The notes beneath the pieces are model-generated. The model did not search any database and was not told the DNA's origin. It was given only the letters and a program-made list of their open reading frames with translations. Shown here piece after piece: positions 49,063 through 60,527 of a stretch of DNA of 64,000 bases. Both the position numbers and the translations under genes were made by a program. Source of the stretch: Rhizobium sp. (GTDB lineage Bacteria > Pseudomonadota > Alphaproteobacteria > Rhizobiales > Rhizobiaceae); the NCBI GenBank assembly GCA_019739215.1, contig JAHHDR010000023.1, forward strand, positions 186,001 to 250,000, read 5' to 3'. The first letter of the stretch is position 1. Each line of letters begins with the position of its first letter.

Positions 49063-50160
49063 ATGAGAAAACAGCTATTTAGGCTGGCCGCGGGTGTGGC
49101 CGCCACATTGGCTCTGGCAGGCGCGGCCTCTGCGCAGGAACGGGTCGTCAATGTCTACAACTGGTCCGATTATATCGACAATTCGATCCTGGAAGATTTC
49201 ACCAAGGAAACCGGCATCAAGGTCGTCTACGACGTCTTCGACTCCAACGAGATCCTGGAAACCAAGCTCCTCGCCGGCGGCTCCGGCTACGACGTCGTCG
49301 TGCCCACGGGTCCGTTCCTCGCCCGCCAGATCCAGGCCGGCGTGTTTCAGAAGCTGGACAAGTCCAAGCTGCCGAACCTTTCCAACATGTGGCCGGACGT
49401 CTCGGCACGCCTCGCCAAGTACGATCCGGGCAACGAATATGCCGTGAACTACATGTGGGGCACCACCGGGATCGGCTACAATGTCGACAAGGTCAAGGCC
49501 GCCCTCGGCGACGTGCCGATCGACAGCTGGTCGGTGATTTTCGACCCGGCCAATGCCGAAAAGCTGAAGGGCTGCGGCATCAACATTCTCGACGCGCCGG
49601 ACGAGACCTTCGCCATCGCGATGAACTACATCGGCAAGGATCCCGACAGCAAGGCAACCCCTGACATCGAGGCCGGCGGCGAAGTCTACATGAAGGTCCG
49701 GCCCTTCGTGCGCACGTTCAGTTCCTCGGCCTATATCGACGAACTCGCCAATGGCGATGCCTGCATCACCATCGGCTGGTCGGGCGACGTGCTCCAGGCC
49801 AAGAGCCGCGCCGAGGAAGCCAAGAACGGGGTCAACGTCAACTACGTCATCCCCAAGGAAGGCACCTATATGTGGTTCGACAATCTCGCCATTCCGGCGG
49901 ATGCCAAGAACCTCGATGAGGCCCATGCCTTCATCAATTACCTGATGAAGCCCGAAGTCATCGCCAAGGCATCGAACTACGTCCAGTACGCCAACGGCAA
50001 CCTGGCTTCGCAAAAGCTCCTCGACGAGGCGGTCTTCAAGAACCCGTCGGTCTATCCGACCGAGGAAACCACCAAGAAACTGTTCACGATCTCGCCCTAT
50101 GGGCCGCGTGAATCGCGTGTGCTGAACCGGCTCTGGACCACGATCAAGACCGGCAGCTGA
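49063..50160 (+). CDS. potF: Periplasmic polyamine-binding protein, PotF type
   Basis: A 365-residue substrate-binding protein with a signal peptide (residues 1-24, cleavage after ASA). The mature start RVVNVYNWSDYIDNSILEDF is typical of the PotD/PotF family, with YDVVVPTGPFLARQIQAG and VNYMWGTTGIGYN. It captures putrescine or a related polyamine for the transporter encoded just downstream. It is followed by a hairpin that probably lowers expression of the membrane components. Confidence 0.93.
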   Translation: MRKQLFRLAAGVAATLALAGAASAQERVVNVYNWSDYIDNSILEDFTKETGIKVVYDVFDSNEILETKLLAGGSGYDVVVPTGPFLARQIQAGVFQKLDKSKLPNLSNMWPDVSARLAKYDPGNEYAVNYMWGTTGIGYNVDKVKAALGDVPIDSWSVIFDPANAEKLKGCGINILDAPDETFAIAMNYIGKDPDSKATPDIEAGGEVYMKVRPFVRTFSSSAYIDELANGDACITIGWSGDVLQAKSRAEEAKNGVNVNYVIPKEGTYMWFDNLAIPADAKNLDEAHAFINYLMKPEVIAKASNYVQYANGNLASQKLLDEAVFKNPSVYPTEETTKKLFTISPYGPRESRVLNRLWTTIKTGS

Positions 50161-50174
50161 CAGAAAACGACTTC

Positions 50175-50203
50175 AAGGGCGGTGCAAACCGCCCTTTCTT
50201 TTT
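50175..50203 (+). terminator. Hairpin between potF and potG (attenuator or partial terminator)
   Basis: A perfect 9-bp stem (AAGGGCGGT / ACCGCCCTT) with loop GCAA, followed by TCTTTTT. Such structures after binding-protein genes give more binding protein than transporter. Confidence 0.8.
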
Positions 50204-50290
50204 CAGGCGGCGGACGCTGGTCCAGGGGGCCGTCCGGCGCGACAACAATCAACCGACGATCAAACGATTTGCGAATGGGGCGCAGGCGAA

Positions 50291-51436
50291 ATGGCGAAGT
50301 CTCTCGGACCGGTCAAACGTAAATTCTCACCCTGGACCGATCCGGCCGCGGTGCCCTTCATACGCTTCGAGAACATCACCAAGCGCTTCGGCGACTTCGT
50401 GGCGGTCAACAACCTCTCGCTCGACATCTACGAGAAGGAATTCTTCTCGCTGCTCGGACCCTCGGGCTGCGGCAAGACCACGCTGATGCGCATGCTGGCC
50501 GGCTTCGAGGAGCCGACCGAGGGACGCATCCTGCTGCAGGGCAAGGACATTTCCGGCGTCCCGCCCTACAAGCGGCCGACCAACATGATGTTCCAGTCCT
50601 ACGCACTCTTCCCGCATATGACGGTCGAAAAGAACATCGCCTTCGGCCTCGAGCAGGACAAGCTTCCCAGGGGCGAGATCGAGACCCGGGTGCAGGAAAT
50701 GCTGCGGCTCGTGAAACTCGAGCAGTTCGCCAAGCGCAAGCCGAGCCAGCTTTCGGGCGGCCAGCGCCAGCGCGTCGCACTCGCGCGTTCGATCGCCAAG
50801 CGGCCCAAGGTGCTGCTGCTCGACGAACCGCTCGGCGCGCTCGACCGCAAGCTGCGCGAAGAAACCCAGTTCGAACTGATGGATATCCAGCACACGCTCG
50901 GGCTGACCTTCCTAATCGTCACGCATGACCAGGAGGAGGCGATGACCGTGTCGGACCGCATCGCCGTCATGGACAAGGGCATCCTGGTGCAGGTCGCGAC
51001 ACCGGCCGAAATCTACGAGGCGCCGAACTCGCGCTATGTCGCCGACTTCATCGGCAATATCAACATCTACGAGGCGACGGTCGCCGCCAAGGATGGAAGC
51101 TTGGTGACGCTTGATTCCGAAGGCCTCGCGGTCAAGGTCGAGCAGCCGGAATGCCCCGCACTGGCCGGCAATGCGGTCGGCTTCGCCATCCGTCCGGAGA
51201 AAGTCCGCATCTCTCTCGATGCCCCCGGTACAGCCGAGGCCAACGCCGTCCATGGCGAGGTCATGGATATCGGCTATCTCGGCGATTTCTCCGTCTTCAT
51301 CGTCAGGCTCGGTGACGGTCGAATCATGCGGGCGGCGCAGGCCAATGTGTCCCGCCTCGTCGACCGGCCGATCACCTTCGGCGACAAGGTCTGGCTCACC
51401 TGGTCGGCCGAGGCCGGCCTCGTGCTGACACGCTGA
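50291..51436 (+). CDS. potG: Polyamine ABC transporter ATP-binding protein, PotG type
   Basis: A 381-residue ATPase. Walker A GPSGCGKTT (residues 56-64), Q-loop MMFQSYALFPHM, signature LSGGQRQRVALARS (from 154) and Walker B LLLDEP (175-180) are all intact, and a C-terminal TOBE domain follows (IRPEKVRISL). It drives import with PotH and PotI. It starts 130 bases after potF and ends 11 bases before potH. Confidence 0.94.
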   Translation: MAKSLGPVKRKFSPWTDPAAVPFIRFENITKRFGDFVAVNNLSLDIYEKEFFSLLGPSGCGKTTLMRMLAGFEEPTEGRILLQGKDISGVPPYKRPTNMMFQSYALFPHMTVEKNIAFGLEQDKLPRGEIETRVQEMLRLVKLEQFAKRKPSQLSGGQRQRVALARSIAKRPKVLLLDEPLGALDRKLREETQFELMDIQHTLGLTFLIVTHDQEEAMTVSDRIAVMDKGILVQVATPAEIYEAPNSRYVADFIGNINIYEATVAAKDGSLVTLDSEGLAVKVEQPECPALAGNAVGFAIRPEKVRISLDAPGTAEANAVHGEVMDIGYLGDFSVFIVRLGDGRIMRAAQANVSRLVDRPITFGDKVWLTWSAEAGLVLTR

Positions 51437-51447
51437 GGGGAAAGATC

Positions 51448-52350
51448 ATGGCCCAAACCGCTGAGAACCATCAAAATCCTGCCAGATGGCTGATCGTCGT
51501 CGTTCCCTATCTCTGGCTCGGCTTCTTCTTCGTCGTCCCCTTCTTCATCGTCTTCAAGATCTCGCTGTCCGATCTGGCGATCTCGATGCCGCCCTACACC
51601 CCCCAGTTCAAGGGCTTCGCGGATCTCGGCAATTACCTCTCCCAGCTCGATTTCGAGAACTATCTCTATCTGGGATCGGATTCACTCTATGTCAGCGCCT
51701 ATTTCAATTCGCTCCGCATCGCTCTGATCTCGACGCTGTTGCTGCTGCTGATCGGCTACCCCATGGCGCTGGCCATGGCGCGCGCGCCGGCCCGCATCCG
51801 GCCGACCTTGCTGATGCTGGTGATCCTGCCCTTCTGGACCTCCTTCCTCATCCGCGTCTATGCCTGGATCGGCATCCTGAAGCCAGAGGGCCTGCTGACG
51901 GTGCTACTGCAGGGCATCGGCATTCTCGGACCGGAAGACCAGGTCAACATCTTCCGCACCGACTACGCCGTCTTCATCGGCATGGTCTATTCCTACCTGC
52001 CTTTCATGATCCTGCCGCTCTATGCGTCGCTAGAGAAGATGGACGGTACGCTGCTCGAGGCGGCCAACGATCTCGGCTGCACGCCCTGGAAAGCCTTCTG
52101 GAAGATCACCTTCCCACTGTCGCTGCCCGGTGTGATCGCCGGCTCGATGATCTGCTTCATTCCCATAACAGGCGAGTTCGTCATCCCCGACCTGCTCGGC
52201 GGCGCCGATACGCTGATGATCGGCAAGACCTTGTGGACCGAATATTCCGGCAATCGCGACTGGCCCCTGGCATCCGCGGTGGCCGTGGTGCTGCTGCTCG
52301 TACTCGTGGTGCCGATCATGATCTTCCAGAACCAGCAACAGAAAGCGTGA
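51448..52350 (+). CDS. potH: Polyamine ABC transporter permease, PotH type
   Basis: A 300-residue inner-membrane permease with about six helices. The ATPase-contact (EAA) loop reads EAANDLGCTPWKAFWKITFPLS. It pairs with PotI to form the channel. It is placed between potG and potI with short gaps. Normal length. Confidence 0.93.
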   Translation: MAQTAENHQNPARWLIVVVPYLWLGFFFVVPFFIVFKISLSDLAISMPPYTPQFKGFADLGNYLSQLDFENYLYLGSDSLYVSAYFNSLRIALISTLLLLLIGYPMALAMARAPARIRPTLLMLVILPFWTSFLIRVYAWIGILKPEGLLTVLLQGIGILGPEDQVNIFRTDYAVFIGMVYSYLPFMILPLYASLEKMDGTLLEAANDLGCTPWKAFWKITFPLSLPGVIAGSMICFIPITGEFVIPDLLGGADTLMIGKTLWTEYSGNRDWPLASAVAVVLLLVLVVPIMIFQNQQQKA

Positions 52351-52360
52351 GGAGACACCG

Positions 52361-53173
52361 ATGAAATCGTCACGCTTCGACCCCGTCGTCCTCACGATCG
52401 GATTTGCGTTCCTTTATATCCCGATCCTGCTGCTGGTGATCTTTTCCTTCAATGCCTCCAAGCTGGTCACGGTCTGGGGCGGCTTCTCGACCCACTGGTA
52501 TGTCCAGATGTGGCAGAACCAGGGACTGATGGACGCGGCCTGGATCACCATTCGCGTGGCGTTGCTCAGCGCCACCGTCGCCACCGTTCTCGGCACTCTG
52601 GCCGCGCTGGCGCTGACGCGCTTCACCCGCTTCCCGGGCCGCATGCTGTTCTCCGGCATGATCTATGCCCCGATCGTGATGCCGGAGGTGATCACCGGCC
52701 TTTCGATGCTGCTGCTCTTCGTCGCCGTCAATATCGACCGCGGCTTCTGGACGGTGATGATCGCCCACACGACCTTTACCATGTGCTATGCGGCCATCGT
52801 CGTGCAGTCGCGGCTCGTCACCTTCGACCGCAGCCTCGAAGAGGCGGCACTCGACCTCGGTTGCCCGCCGGTCAAAACCTTCTTCAAGATCACGCTCCCG
52901 CTCATCCTGCCGGCGGTGATCGCCGGCTGGATGCTCGCCTTCACGCTGTCGCTCGATGATCTTGTGATCGCCAATTTCAACACCGGTCCGGGTGCGACGA
53001 CGCTGCCGATCAAGATCTACAGCCAGGTGCGGTTGGGCGTGACGCCGGAAATCAACGCCGCCTGCACCATCCTGATCGGCTTCGTCACGATCGGCGTGAT
53101 CATCGCCTCGATCATGACCAAGCGCGCGGAGGTGCAGCGCCAGCGGGACGAGCGGGCGGCTATGGCAGGGTGA
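52361..53173 (+). CDS. potI: Polyamine ABC transporter permease, PotI type
   Basis: A 270-residue permease with about six helices and the EAA loop EEAALDLGCPPVKTFFKITLPLI. It is the second channel half of the potFGHI system, ending the operon. It starts ten bases after potH, with GAGGAG before the ATG. The convergent small gene begins seven bases later with no terminator visible between them. Confidence 0.93.
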   Translation: MKSSRFDPVVLTIGFAFLYIPILLLVIFSFNASKLVTVWGGFSTHWYVQMWQNQGLMDAAWITIRVALLSATVATVLGTLAALALTRFTRFPGRMLFSGMIYAPIVMPEVITGLSMLLLFVAVNIDRGFWTVMIAHTTFTMCYAAIVVQSRLVTFDRSLEEAALDLGCPPVKTFFKITLPLILPAVIAGWMLAFTLSLDDLVIANFNTGPGATTLPIKIYSQVRLGVTPEINAACTILIGFVTIGVIIASIMTKRAEVQRQRDERAAMAG

Positions 53174-53179
53174 GGGACC

Positions 53180-53431
53180 CTATTCGTCCGTCGACCGCGG
53201 CGGAATGAACAGATAGGCGCAGAACCAGAGCGGCAGGATGACGATCGTGCCGAGCATGACATTGGGGATGGCCCAGGCGATGAACCGCGCCACATACTCC
53301 CAGGCTTCGAGCGGCGTCAGTCCGATCGAGGCCAGGATCCGTTCCGCCGACAGCCCGAACAGGTTCATCAGCGCACCGGCGATCAGCGACGCGAGCAGCA
53401 GTTTCAACAGGCCTTTGAAGAACGGACTCAA
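53180..53431 (-). CDS. Small two-helix membrane protein (DUF6460-like)
   Basis: An 83-residue protein with hydrophobic segments at about residues 8-25 and 50-74, and a short charged C-terminus. It seems to start with TTG at 53431, after GGGGTAG. The size and pattern are like the DUF6460 proteins annotated in rhizobia, but I cannot confirm this. Function unknown. Confidence 0.6.
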   Translation of the reverse strand: MSPFFKGLLKLLLASLIAGALMNLFGLSAERILASIGLTPLEAWEYVARFIAWAIPNVMLGTIVILPLWFCAYLFIPPRSTDE

Positions 53432-53641
53432 GGTCTACCCCGGATGATTTCCGGAGAATTTTAGCGAAACTTGGTAAATAAAGAATTTTTGCACATTAGA
53501 GACTGTCCATCCGCAGTTTGCAGGGTTCGAAAATCTGTAGCGATGTCCGGAGTGCCGCCCCGATCATCCGCGACGTGATGCGTATTGCAGTGCAGCGAGA
53601 CATTCTCTAAGAAATTGCCTCATTGGATTGGGGAGGCATGG

Positions 53642-55594
<1,953 letters not shown>

Positions 55595-55616
55595 CCATCA
55601 GGCCGGAGGTGGGAAC

Positions 55617-55646
55617 GGCGCGGCGCCCGAGGTATGCCGCCGCGCC
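55617..55646. terminator. GC-rich hairpin between convergent genes
   Basis: GGCGCGGCG (55617-55625) pairs with CGCCGCGCC (55638-55646). It lies between the convergent acetoacetyl-CoA synthetase and cupin genes and may end both transcripts, though no T run follows. Confidence 0.45.
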
Positions 55647-55663
55647 CCTCGCTTCGAAATGTC

Positions 55664-56017
55664 TTATTTCAGCTTGATCGCAAAATGCTTGCGGATCGGC
55701 TCCTCGATCTTCCACGTGCCCTTGAAGCCTGGCTCGATGACGAAGGCATCGCCCGGTCCGAGCACCACGGGCGCCTGACCCTCGGCGGTGATCGTCACGC
55801 GGCCCTGCATCATGTGGACGAACTCATATTCGGTGTAGACGGCATGGTAGGTGCCGGGCGTCGCTTCCCAGTAGCCCGAGATCATGCTGCCGTCTTCCGA
55901 TGTGTGCAGCACCCAAGTCTTCATCGTGGGCGAACCCTCGACGACAGTCCAGCCTTCCATATCGGCGGTGTCGGGTTCGGACGAAGCCGGATCGGCGAGC
56001 TTTACAGCGTATTCCAT
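55664..56017 (-). CDS. Small cupin protein (EutQ-like/DUF861 type)
   Basis: A 117-residue single-barrel cupin. Residues around YTEYEFVHMMQGRVTITAEG and LGPGDAFVIEPGFKGTWKIEE fit the (S)-ureidoglycine aminohydrolase/EutQ-like cupin group. The start at 56017 follows GAGGG; the longer frame to 56116 has no support. Substrate unknown. Confidence 0.72.
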   Translation of the reverse strand: MEYAVKLADPASSEPDTADMEGWTVVEGSPTMKTWVLHTSEDGSMISGYWEATPGTYHAVYTEYEFVHMMQGRVTITAEGQAPVVLGPGDAFVIEPGFKGTWKIEEPIRKHFAIKLK

Positions 56018-56112
56018 GGTCCCTCGCAATGCGTGATCCTGGCGGGAGCGCCAGATGCACCTCTGATGACCGATGTCCGCGCGAAAGGATAGGCCAGTCG
56101 CGACGTCCGCTG

Positions 56113-56559
56113 TCACGTCGTCCGGAAAATGGACTCAAGCACGCTCCGCGGGGTGTCCGCAATCGGCATGGGCCGCCGCGTCCTCCGATCGATATTCACA
56201 TGCACGAAAAAGCCCTCTGCCGATGTCGCCGCCTCCTCGTTGCGGAACAGGCCGATCTCGTAGCGCACGGACGACGTCCCGAGACGGGCAACCCGTATGC
56301 CTGCGGTGATCAGGTCGGGAAACGCCATCTCGCCGAAGTAGCGGCAGCCGGTCTCTACCACGAGGAAGACCTGATCGCCGCCGTGCGGGTCGAGCACGCC
56401 CCGTTCCATCAGGAACGCGTTCACGACCGTGTCGAACAGGCTGTAATGCACCACATTGTTCATGTGCCCGTAGATGTCGTTGTCCGACCATCGTGTCGGG
56501 ATCGTCCGCAGCAGCGGATAGTCGCTGCGATCGGACGGGACTGGTCTGATGCTCGTCAC
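56113..56559 (-). CDS. Acyl-CoA thioesterase, hotdog-fold 4HBT family
   Basis: A 148-residue enzyme with the 4-hydroxybenzoyl-CoA thioesterase pattern: TRWSDNDIYGHMNNVVHYSLFD, with the catalytic Asp in WSDND, then ETGCRYFGEMAFPD. It probably hydrolyses a short acyl-CoA. The start is most likely GTG at 56559, with GGGAG upstream; another GTG lies at 56568. The open frame continues far upstream to 57441, but that is antisense to the next gene and not coding. Confidence 0.8.
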   Translation of the reverse strand: MTSIRPVPSDRSDYPLLRTIPTRWSDNDIYGHMNNVVHYSLFDTVVNAFLMERGVLDPHGGDQVFLVVETGCRYFGEMAFPDLITAGIRVARLGTSSVRYEIGLFRNEEAATSAEGFFVHVNIDRRTRRPMPIADTPRSVLESIFRTT

Positions 56560-56703
56560 TCGGCTCACTCCCTTTGCCACGACCGATCTCTTTCGCGCGG
56601 GGCGATTGAAGTCAAGCTGCCTGTCGTGACAGCCCGCACGCTTTGCGGCCGTGGCAATGCATGTTAGTCGTGGCCGCAGACCCCACCCGGACCGATCAAG
56701 ATC

Positions 56704-57507
56704 ATGAGACAGTTGACCGACGACGCACAGCAGGCATTGCGCGATATTGCTGCCCGCCATGGGGCGAGCGAGGATGCGGCCCGACACCTGCTCTTCGCTG
56801 TTGTCGCGGGACACGGGACCCAGGCGCAGTTCAATCACCCTGAACTCGGCGGCATGGGCCAATGGTCGCGGGGCGGCATGATCATGCTTGGTGACATGTT
56901 CAACACTGCGCTCAAGGCGCGGGTGGATGGCCTGTGCAACGAGCTTGCCGCTCTTGCCGGGCGGGCTGGCATCTTCCAGCCGGAGCCGGAGCGCCCCCAC
57001 ACGCAGTCTCAGTTCCAGGGCGACAGCGCCAGCCTGACCATGCCTGATGGCTTCGGCCACTGGTGGCCGGACGGGCTGGGCCACGCCGCCTCGACCGGCT
57101 CGCAGAACAACCTCCGCTACGCGTTCTTTCCCGAGAGCCGGCGTCTCGCCATCGATATCGGCGGCCAGGTCAGGGTCTATGACACGCGCGACCACAGAAT
57201 CGGCGGGTTTTCCCAGCAGCAATCCGGCGGCCAGTCGCTGAGCTTCACCTCGCAATATGGCCTCGTCGATCTCGCGTCGCTCGATCAAGTGACGACCACG
57301 ACGGGCAAGCCGACCGAACCCGTCGACCCGCCGATGGCGGGGCCCTTGGCTGTCGAACCGTCCGCTACGGATGCCGTGGCTCGGGGTGCCGCGCGGGATG
57401 GCGACATCATCGACAAGATCGAGCGGCTCGCCGGATTGCACGCCCGGGGCATTCTGACCGATGCCGAGTTCCAGGCCAAGAAGGCCGATCTGCTCGGCCG
57501 GTTGTAG
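56704..57507 (+). CDS. SHOCT-domain protein
   Basis: A 267-residue soluble protein. The last ~33 residues (DIIDKIERLAGLHARGILTDAEF...) form a SHOCT module, a short C-terminal oligomerisation or binding motif. The front half has helices (DDAQQALRDIAARHG, EDAARHLLFAVVAGHG) and a middle part rich in Gly, Gln and Ser. No enzyme motif is seen. It lies 17 bases before the amidase gene, so the two may be cotranscribed. Confidence 0.7.
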   Translation: MRQLTDDAQQALRDIAARHGASEDAARHLLFAVVAGHGTQAQFNHPELGGMGQWSRGGMIMLGDMFNTALKARVDGLCNELAALAGRAGIFQPEPERPHTQSQFQGDSASLTMPDGFGHWWPDGLGHAASTGSQNNLRYAFFPESRRLAIDIGGQVRVYDTRDHRIGGFSQQQSGGQSLSFTSQYGLVDLASLDQVTTTTGKPTEPVDPPMAGPLAVEPSATDAVARGAARDGDIIDKIERLAGLHARGILTDAEFQAKKADLLGRL

Positions 57508-57524
57508 TCGGCGGGACCGCGCAC

Positions 57525-58946
57525 ATGTCCGATGTCACCAGCCTTTCCGCCACCGACCTGTCTGCCGCCATCCACGCCCGCCGCCTCTCCTGCGCGGCGG
57601 TCATGCACGCCTTCCTCGAACGCATCGCCACCGTCAATCCCCTGATCAACGCCATTGTCAGCCTGCGCTCTGAGAATGAACTCCTGGCGGAAGCCGCCGC
57701 CGCGGATCGCGAACTTGACGAGGGCAAGTCACGCGGCTTCCTCCACGGCATGCCCTTCGCCATCAAGGACCTGTCGGAAGCCAGAGGCATCCGCTGCACC
57801 TATGGCTCGCCGCTCTACCGCGATTTCGTGCCCGATTTCGACGACATCCATGTCGAACGCATCCGCGCGGCCGGCGCCATCATCATCGGCAAGACCAATG
57901 CGCCGGAAAAGGGGCTCGGCTCGCATACCTACAACCCCGTCTTCGGCGTCACCCGCAATCCCTATGACCCGACGAAAAGCGCCGGCGGTTCAAGCGGCGG
58001 CGCGGCGGCCGGACTGGCAGCGCGCATCCTGCCGCTCGCCGATGGCAGCGACATGATGGGCTCGCTGCGCAACCCCGCCGCCTTCAACAATATCATCGGC
58101 TTCCGCCCGAGCTTCGGCCGCATACCCGCGCTCGATACCGAACTCTATCTCGGACATCTTGCTGTGAACGGCCCGATGGGGCGCACGGTCGCCGATGCCG
58201 CGGCGCTTCTCGACATCCAGTCGGGCTACGATCCGCGTGACCCGTCGAGCCTGCCGAAGGAGGATTTTTCGGCCGTCCGGCCCTGCGATGCGCGTGGTCT
58301 TCGCGTCGGCTGGCTGGGTGATTTCGGCGGCTATCTGCCTTTCGAGCGGGGTGTGCTGGATCTTTGCGAGGCCGCGCTGGAACGCCTCCGTTCCGCCGGC
58401 GCGACGGTGGAGACTGTCGACAGCACCTTCGACATGGCTCGCCTCTGGCAGGGATGGAAAACCTACCGCCACTTCCTTGTCGCCAACGGCAACGCCGCCG
58501 ACTTCGCTGATCCGGGCAGGCGCGCGCTGATGAAGCCGGAACTGATATGGGAGATCGAGAACGGTCGGGAATTGTCGGCAGGCGAAGTCCACGCCGCCTC
58601 GGTGATCCGCAGCGACTGGTATCGTCACGTGCTGGCGCTTTTTGCCCGCTACGATTTCCTCATCCTGCCGTCCGCCCAAGTCTTTCCCTTCGACGCCGAC
58701 CTGCACTGGCCGGACGAGATCGCGGGACAACGGATGGATACCTACCATCGCTGGATGGAGGTCGTGATCGGCCCGACCATGGCAGGCTTGCCGGTGGCCG
58801 CGGTGCCGGCCGGCTTCGGCACGGCGGGCCTGCCCACGGGCGTCCAGATCATCGGACGCCCCCGCGCCGATCGTGCGGTTCTCGAACTGGCGAAGACTTA
58901 TGAAAGTCTATGCGGGGACTGGCAGGCACCCGAAGGCATTCATTAA
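57525..58946 (+). CDS. Amidase, amidase-signature family
   Basis: A 473-residue hydrolase. The Ser-cisSer-Lys triad is visible: Lys in GMPFAIKDLSE, and the two serines in SAGGSSGGAAAGLAARI and GSDMMGSLRNPAA. It hydrolyses an amide of unknown identity; many relatives act on acetamide, indoleacetamide or aryl amides. It follows the SHOCT gene closely. Confidence 0.87.
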   Translation: MSDVTSLSATDLSAAIHARRLSCAAVMHAFLERIATVNPLINAIVSLRSENELLAEAAAADRELDEGKSRGFLHGMPFAIKDLSEARGIRCTYGSPLYRDFVPDFDDIHVERIRAAGAIIIGKTNAPEKGLGSHTYNPVFGVTRNPYDPTKSAGGSSGGAAAGLAARILPLADGSDMMGSLRNPAAFNNIIGFRPSFGRIPALDTELYLGHLAVNGPMGRTVADAAALLDIQSGYDPRDPSSLPKEDFSAVRPCDARGLRVGWLGDFGGYLPFERGVLDLCEAALERLRSAGATVETVDSTFDMARLWQGWKTYRHFLVANGNAADFADPGRRALMKPELIWEIENGRELSAGEVHAASVIRSDWYRHVLALFARYDFLILPSAQVFPFDADLHWPDEIAGQRMDTYHRWMEVVIGPTMAGLPVAAVPAGFGTAGLPTGVQIIGRPRADRAVLELAKTYESLCGDWQAPEGIH

Positions 58947-59057
58947 TCCTGTTGCCTGAAGCAGTTGGCGCATTTCATCTATTCTACGGGCATTTAGTGA
59001 AATTCTAACGATCGGGTGTTGCATTGGCGGCATTCGATTGCTCCAAGGATTTTTCCA

Positions 59058-60476
59058 GTGCCCGAACTCAATTCCAGCGTTTCACTCACCACCACCCTTC
59101 CGCAGACCACAGGTTTCACGCTCGACACGATCGTCACCAGTGGCGCCACCGCCGAGTTGAGCCAGGATGCGAAATTCTCGCTGAAGACCACCAGCGCTGA
59201 AGTCTATGATCACAGCAATCACGGAAATTATATCACGACCTACGGTCTCCAGCTTACCAATCTCGCCACCAAAGGCACCGTCACCCTGGCGAGCGGTTCC
59301 AGTTCGAGCTACCAGTACACCAGCCTGTCGAACTTCACGGTGGGCGACGACACGTTCTACATTGCGAGCTATCTGAAAGGTGGCAGCCAGCTTGCCTACC
59401 GGGTCTTCGATGACGCAGGCGCCACGGTCATCGCTGAAACCGCGGTCGATACCGGCAGCCGGATTGACGCCATCCACTACGATGGGACAGGCGGCCTCGT
59501 GCTGGCCTACAACAACAACACGGAATTCGCGACGCTCATCTTCTCCGATCCGGACGGCCCGGTAGCTGCGCCGGACTCCGCGACGATGAAGCAGGATGCG
59601 AAGCTGACGGTCAACGTGCTGGCCAACGACACGGACCCGACCAGTGACACACTCTCCCTCCTGTCGGCCACGGTCGTCGGCGGCTCCGCGAATGTTGCCG
59701 TGGTCAAAGGCAAGCTGACAATCGACTACACCGGTGAGGATCTCTGGCTGGACGAGACGGCGCAGCTCGAGATCCAATATGTGATCAGCGACGGCACGCA
59801 TTCCAGCACCGGCGTTTTGACTGTTGACGTGACGGATCCGTTCAACCGGCTTACCGGTCACGGCGCCGTGGGAACGACGGGCCGTGACTACGTCACAGAC
59901 GCTGCGGGCACGATCAGATCCTACGAAGGAGCGGACATAGTCGTGACCGGAGACGATGCAACGTATGTCATAGGAGGCAACGGCGACGATATCATCATCG
60001 GCGGAGCCGGGAGGGATAATTTGATTGGCAATGCCGGTGACGACATTCTTGTCGGCGGCGGTGGCGACGATTACATGTCTGGCGGCGAAGGCAATGACAT
60101 GTTGATCGATGGCGACGGAAATGACGAATATCTCGGGGGCCCTGGCGCGGACACGTTCTACGACGCCGCAGGCGACGACTTGTACCGTCGCGCCGAAGGC
60201 GCTGACACCTTTTACTTCTTCCTCGGCGCCGGGAAGAACCAAGTGAATTATTTCGACTCACAGGACACATTGAGAATTGACGCCGATGCGGCGGTGGACA
60301 TGCAAATCACCCGAAAGCCGGCGTCAAATGACGGTGACTTGTCCAGGGTCACATTCAAGCTCGCCGATGGCGGCCAGATCGTCGTGTCGTTCGAGGACAA
60401 GAAGGACGCCAAGGGCTCCGACTGGTACGAGATCGGCGACTATAGCGTGCCGACGGATTCCCACGGCCTCTATTGA
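59058..60476 (+). CDS. Secreted RTX calcium-binding protein with cadherin-like domain
   Basis: A 472-residue protein with no signal peptide. The first ~165 residues are beta-rich and unrecognised. A cadherin/VCBS-like domain (about 172-262; LTVNVLANDTD, VISDGTHSSTGVLTV) follows, then about six RTX nonapeptide repeats (about 306-390; GGNGDDIII, GNAGDDILV, GGEGNDMLI) that fold on binding calcium. The last ~90 residues are the usual type I secretion end. The start is probably GTG at 59058, eight bases after AAGGA. No type I secretion genes are in the window. Not necessarily a toxin. Confidence 0.82.
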   Translation: MPELNSSVSLTTTLPQTTGFTLDTIVTSGATAELSQDAKFSLKTTSAEVYDHSNHGNYITTYGLQLTNLATKGTVTLASGSSSSYQYTSLSNFTVGDDTFYIASYLKGGSQLAYRVFDDAGATVIAETAVDTGSRIDAIHYDGTGGLVLAYNNNTEFATLIFSDPDGPVAAPDSATMKQDAKLTVNVLANDTDPTSDTLSLLSATVVGGSANVAVVKGKLTIDYTGEDLWLDETAQLEIQYVISDGTHSSTGVLTVDVTDPFNRLTGHGAVGTTGRDYVTDAAGTIRSYEGADIVVTGDDATYVIGGNGDDIIIGGAGRDNLIGNAGDDILVGGGGDDYMSGGEGNDMLIDGDGNDEYLGGPGADTFYDAAGDDLYRRAEGADTFYFFLGAGKNQVNYFDSQDTLRIDADAAVDMQITRKPASNDGDLSRVTFKLADGGQIVVSFEDKKDAKGSDWYEIGDYSVPTDSHGLY

Positions 60477-60480
60477 TGAC

Positions 60481-60507
60481 AAAGGCTCGCCGCGAAGCGA
60501 GCCTTTT
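60481..60507. terminator. Bidirectional terminator between the RTX gene and the dgo operon
   Basis: AAAGGCTCGC and GCGAGCCTTT form a 10-bp stem with a CGCGAA-type loop, followed by TTTTC on + and TTTGTC on -. It serves the convergent RTX gene and the galactose-type operon. Confidence 0.75.
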
Positions 60508-60527
60508 CACATCCAGCCTGACTCAGT

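Noticed and set aside
56560..57441. The N-terminal extension of the thioesterase frame to 57441
   Set aside because: The extension is antisense to the SHOCT gene and would make the thioesterase three times its family length.
59970..60225. A tandem DNA repeat or CRISPR-like array
   Set aside because: The repeated pattern is the RTX nonapeptide coding sequence; units vary in DNA and have no spacers.
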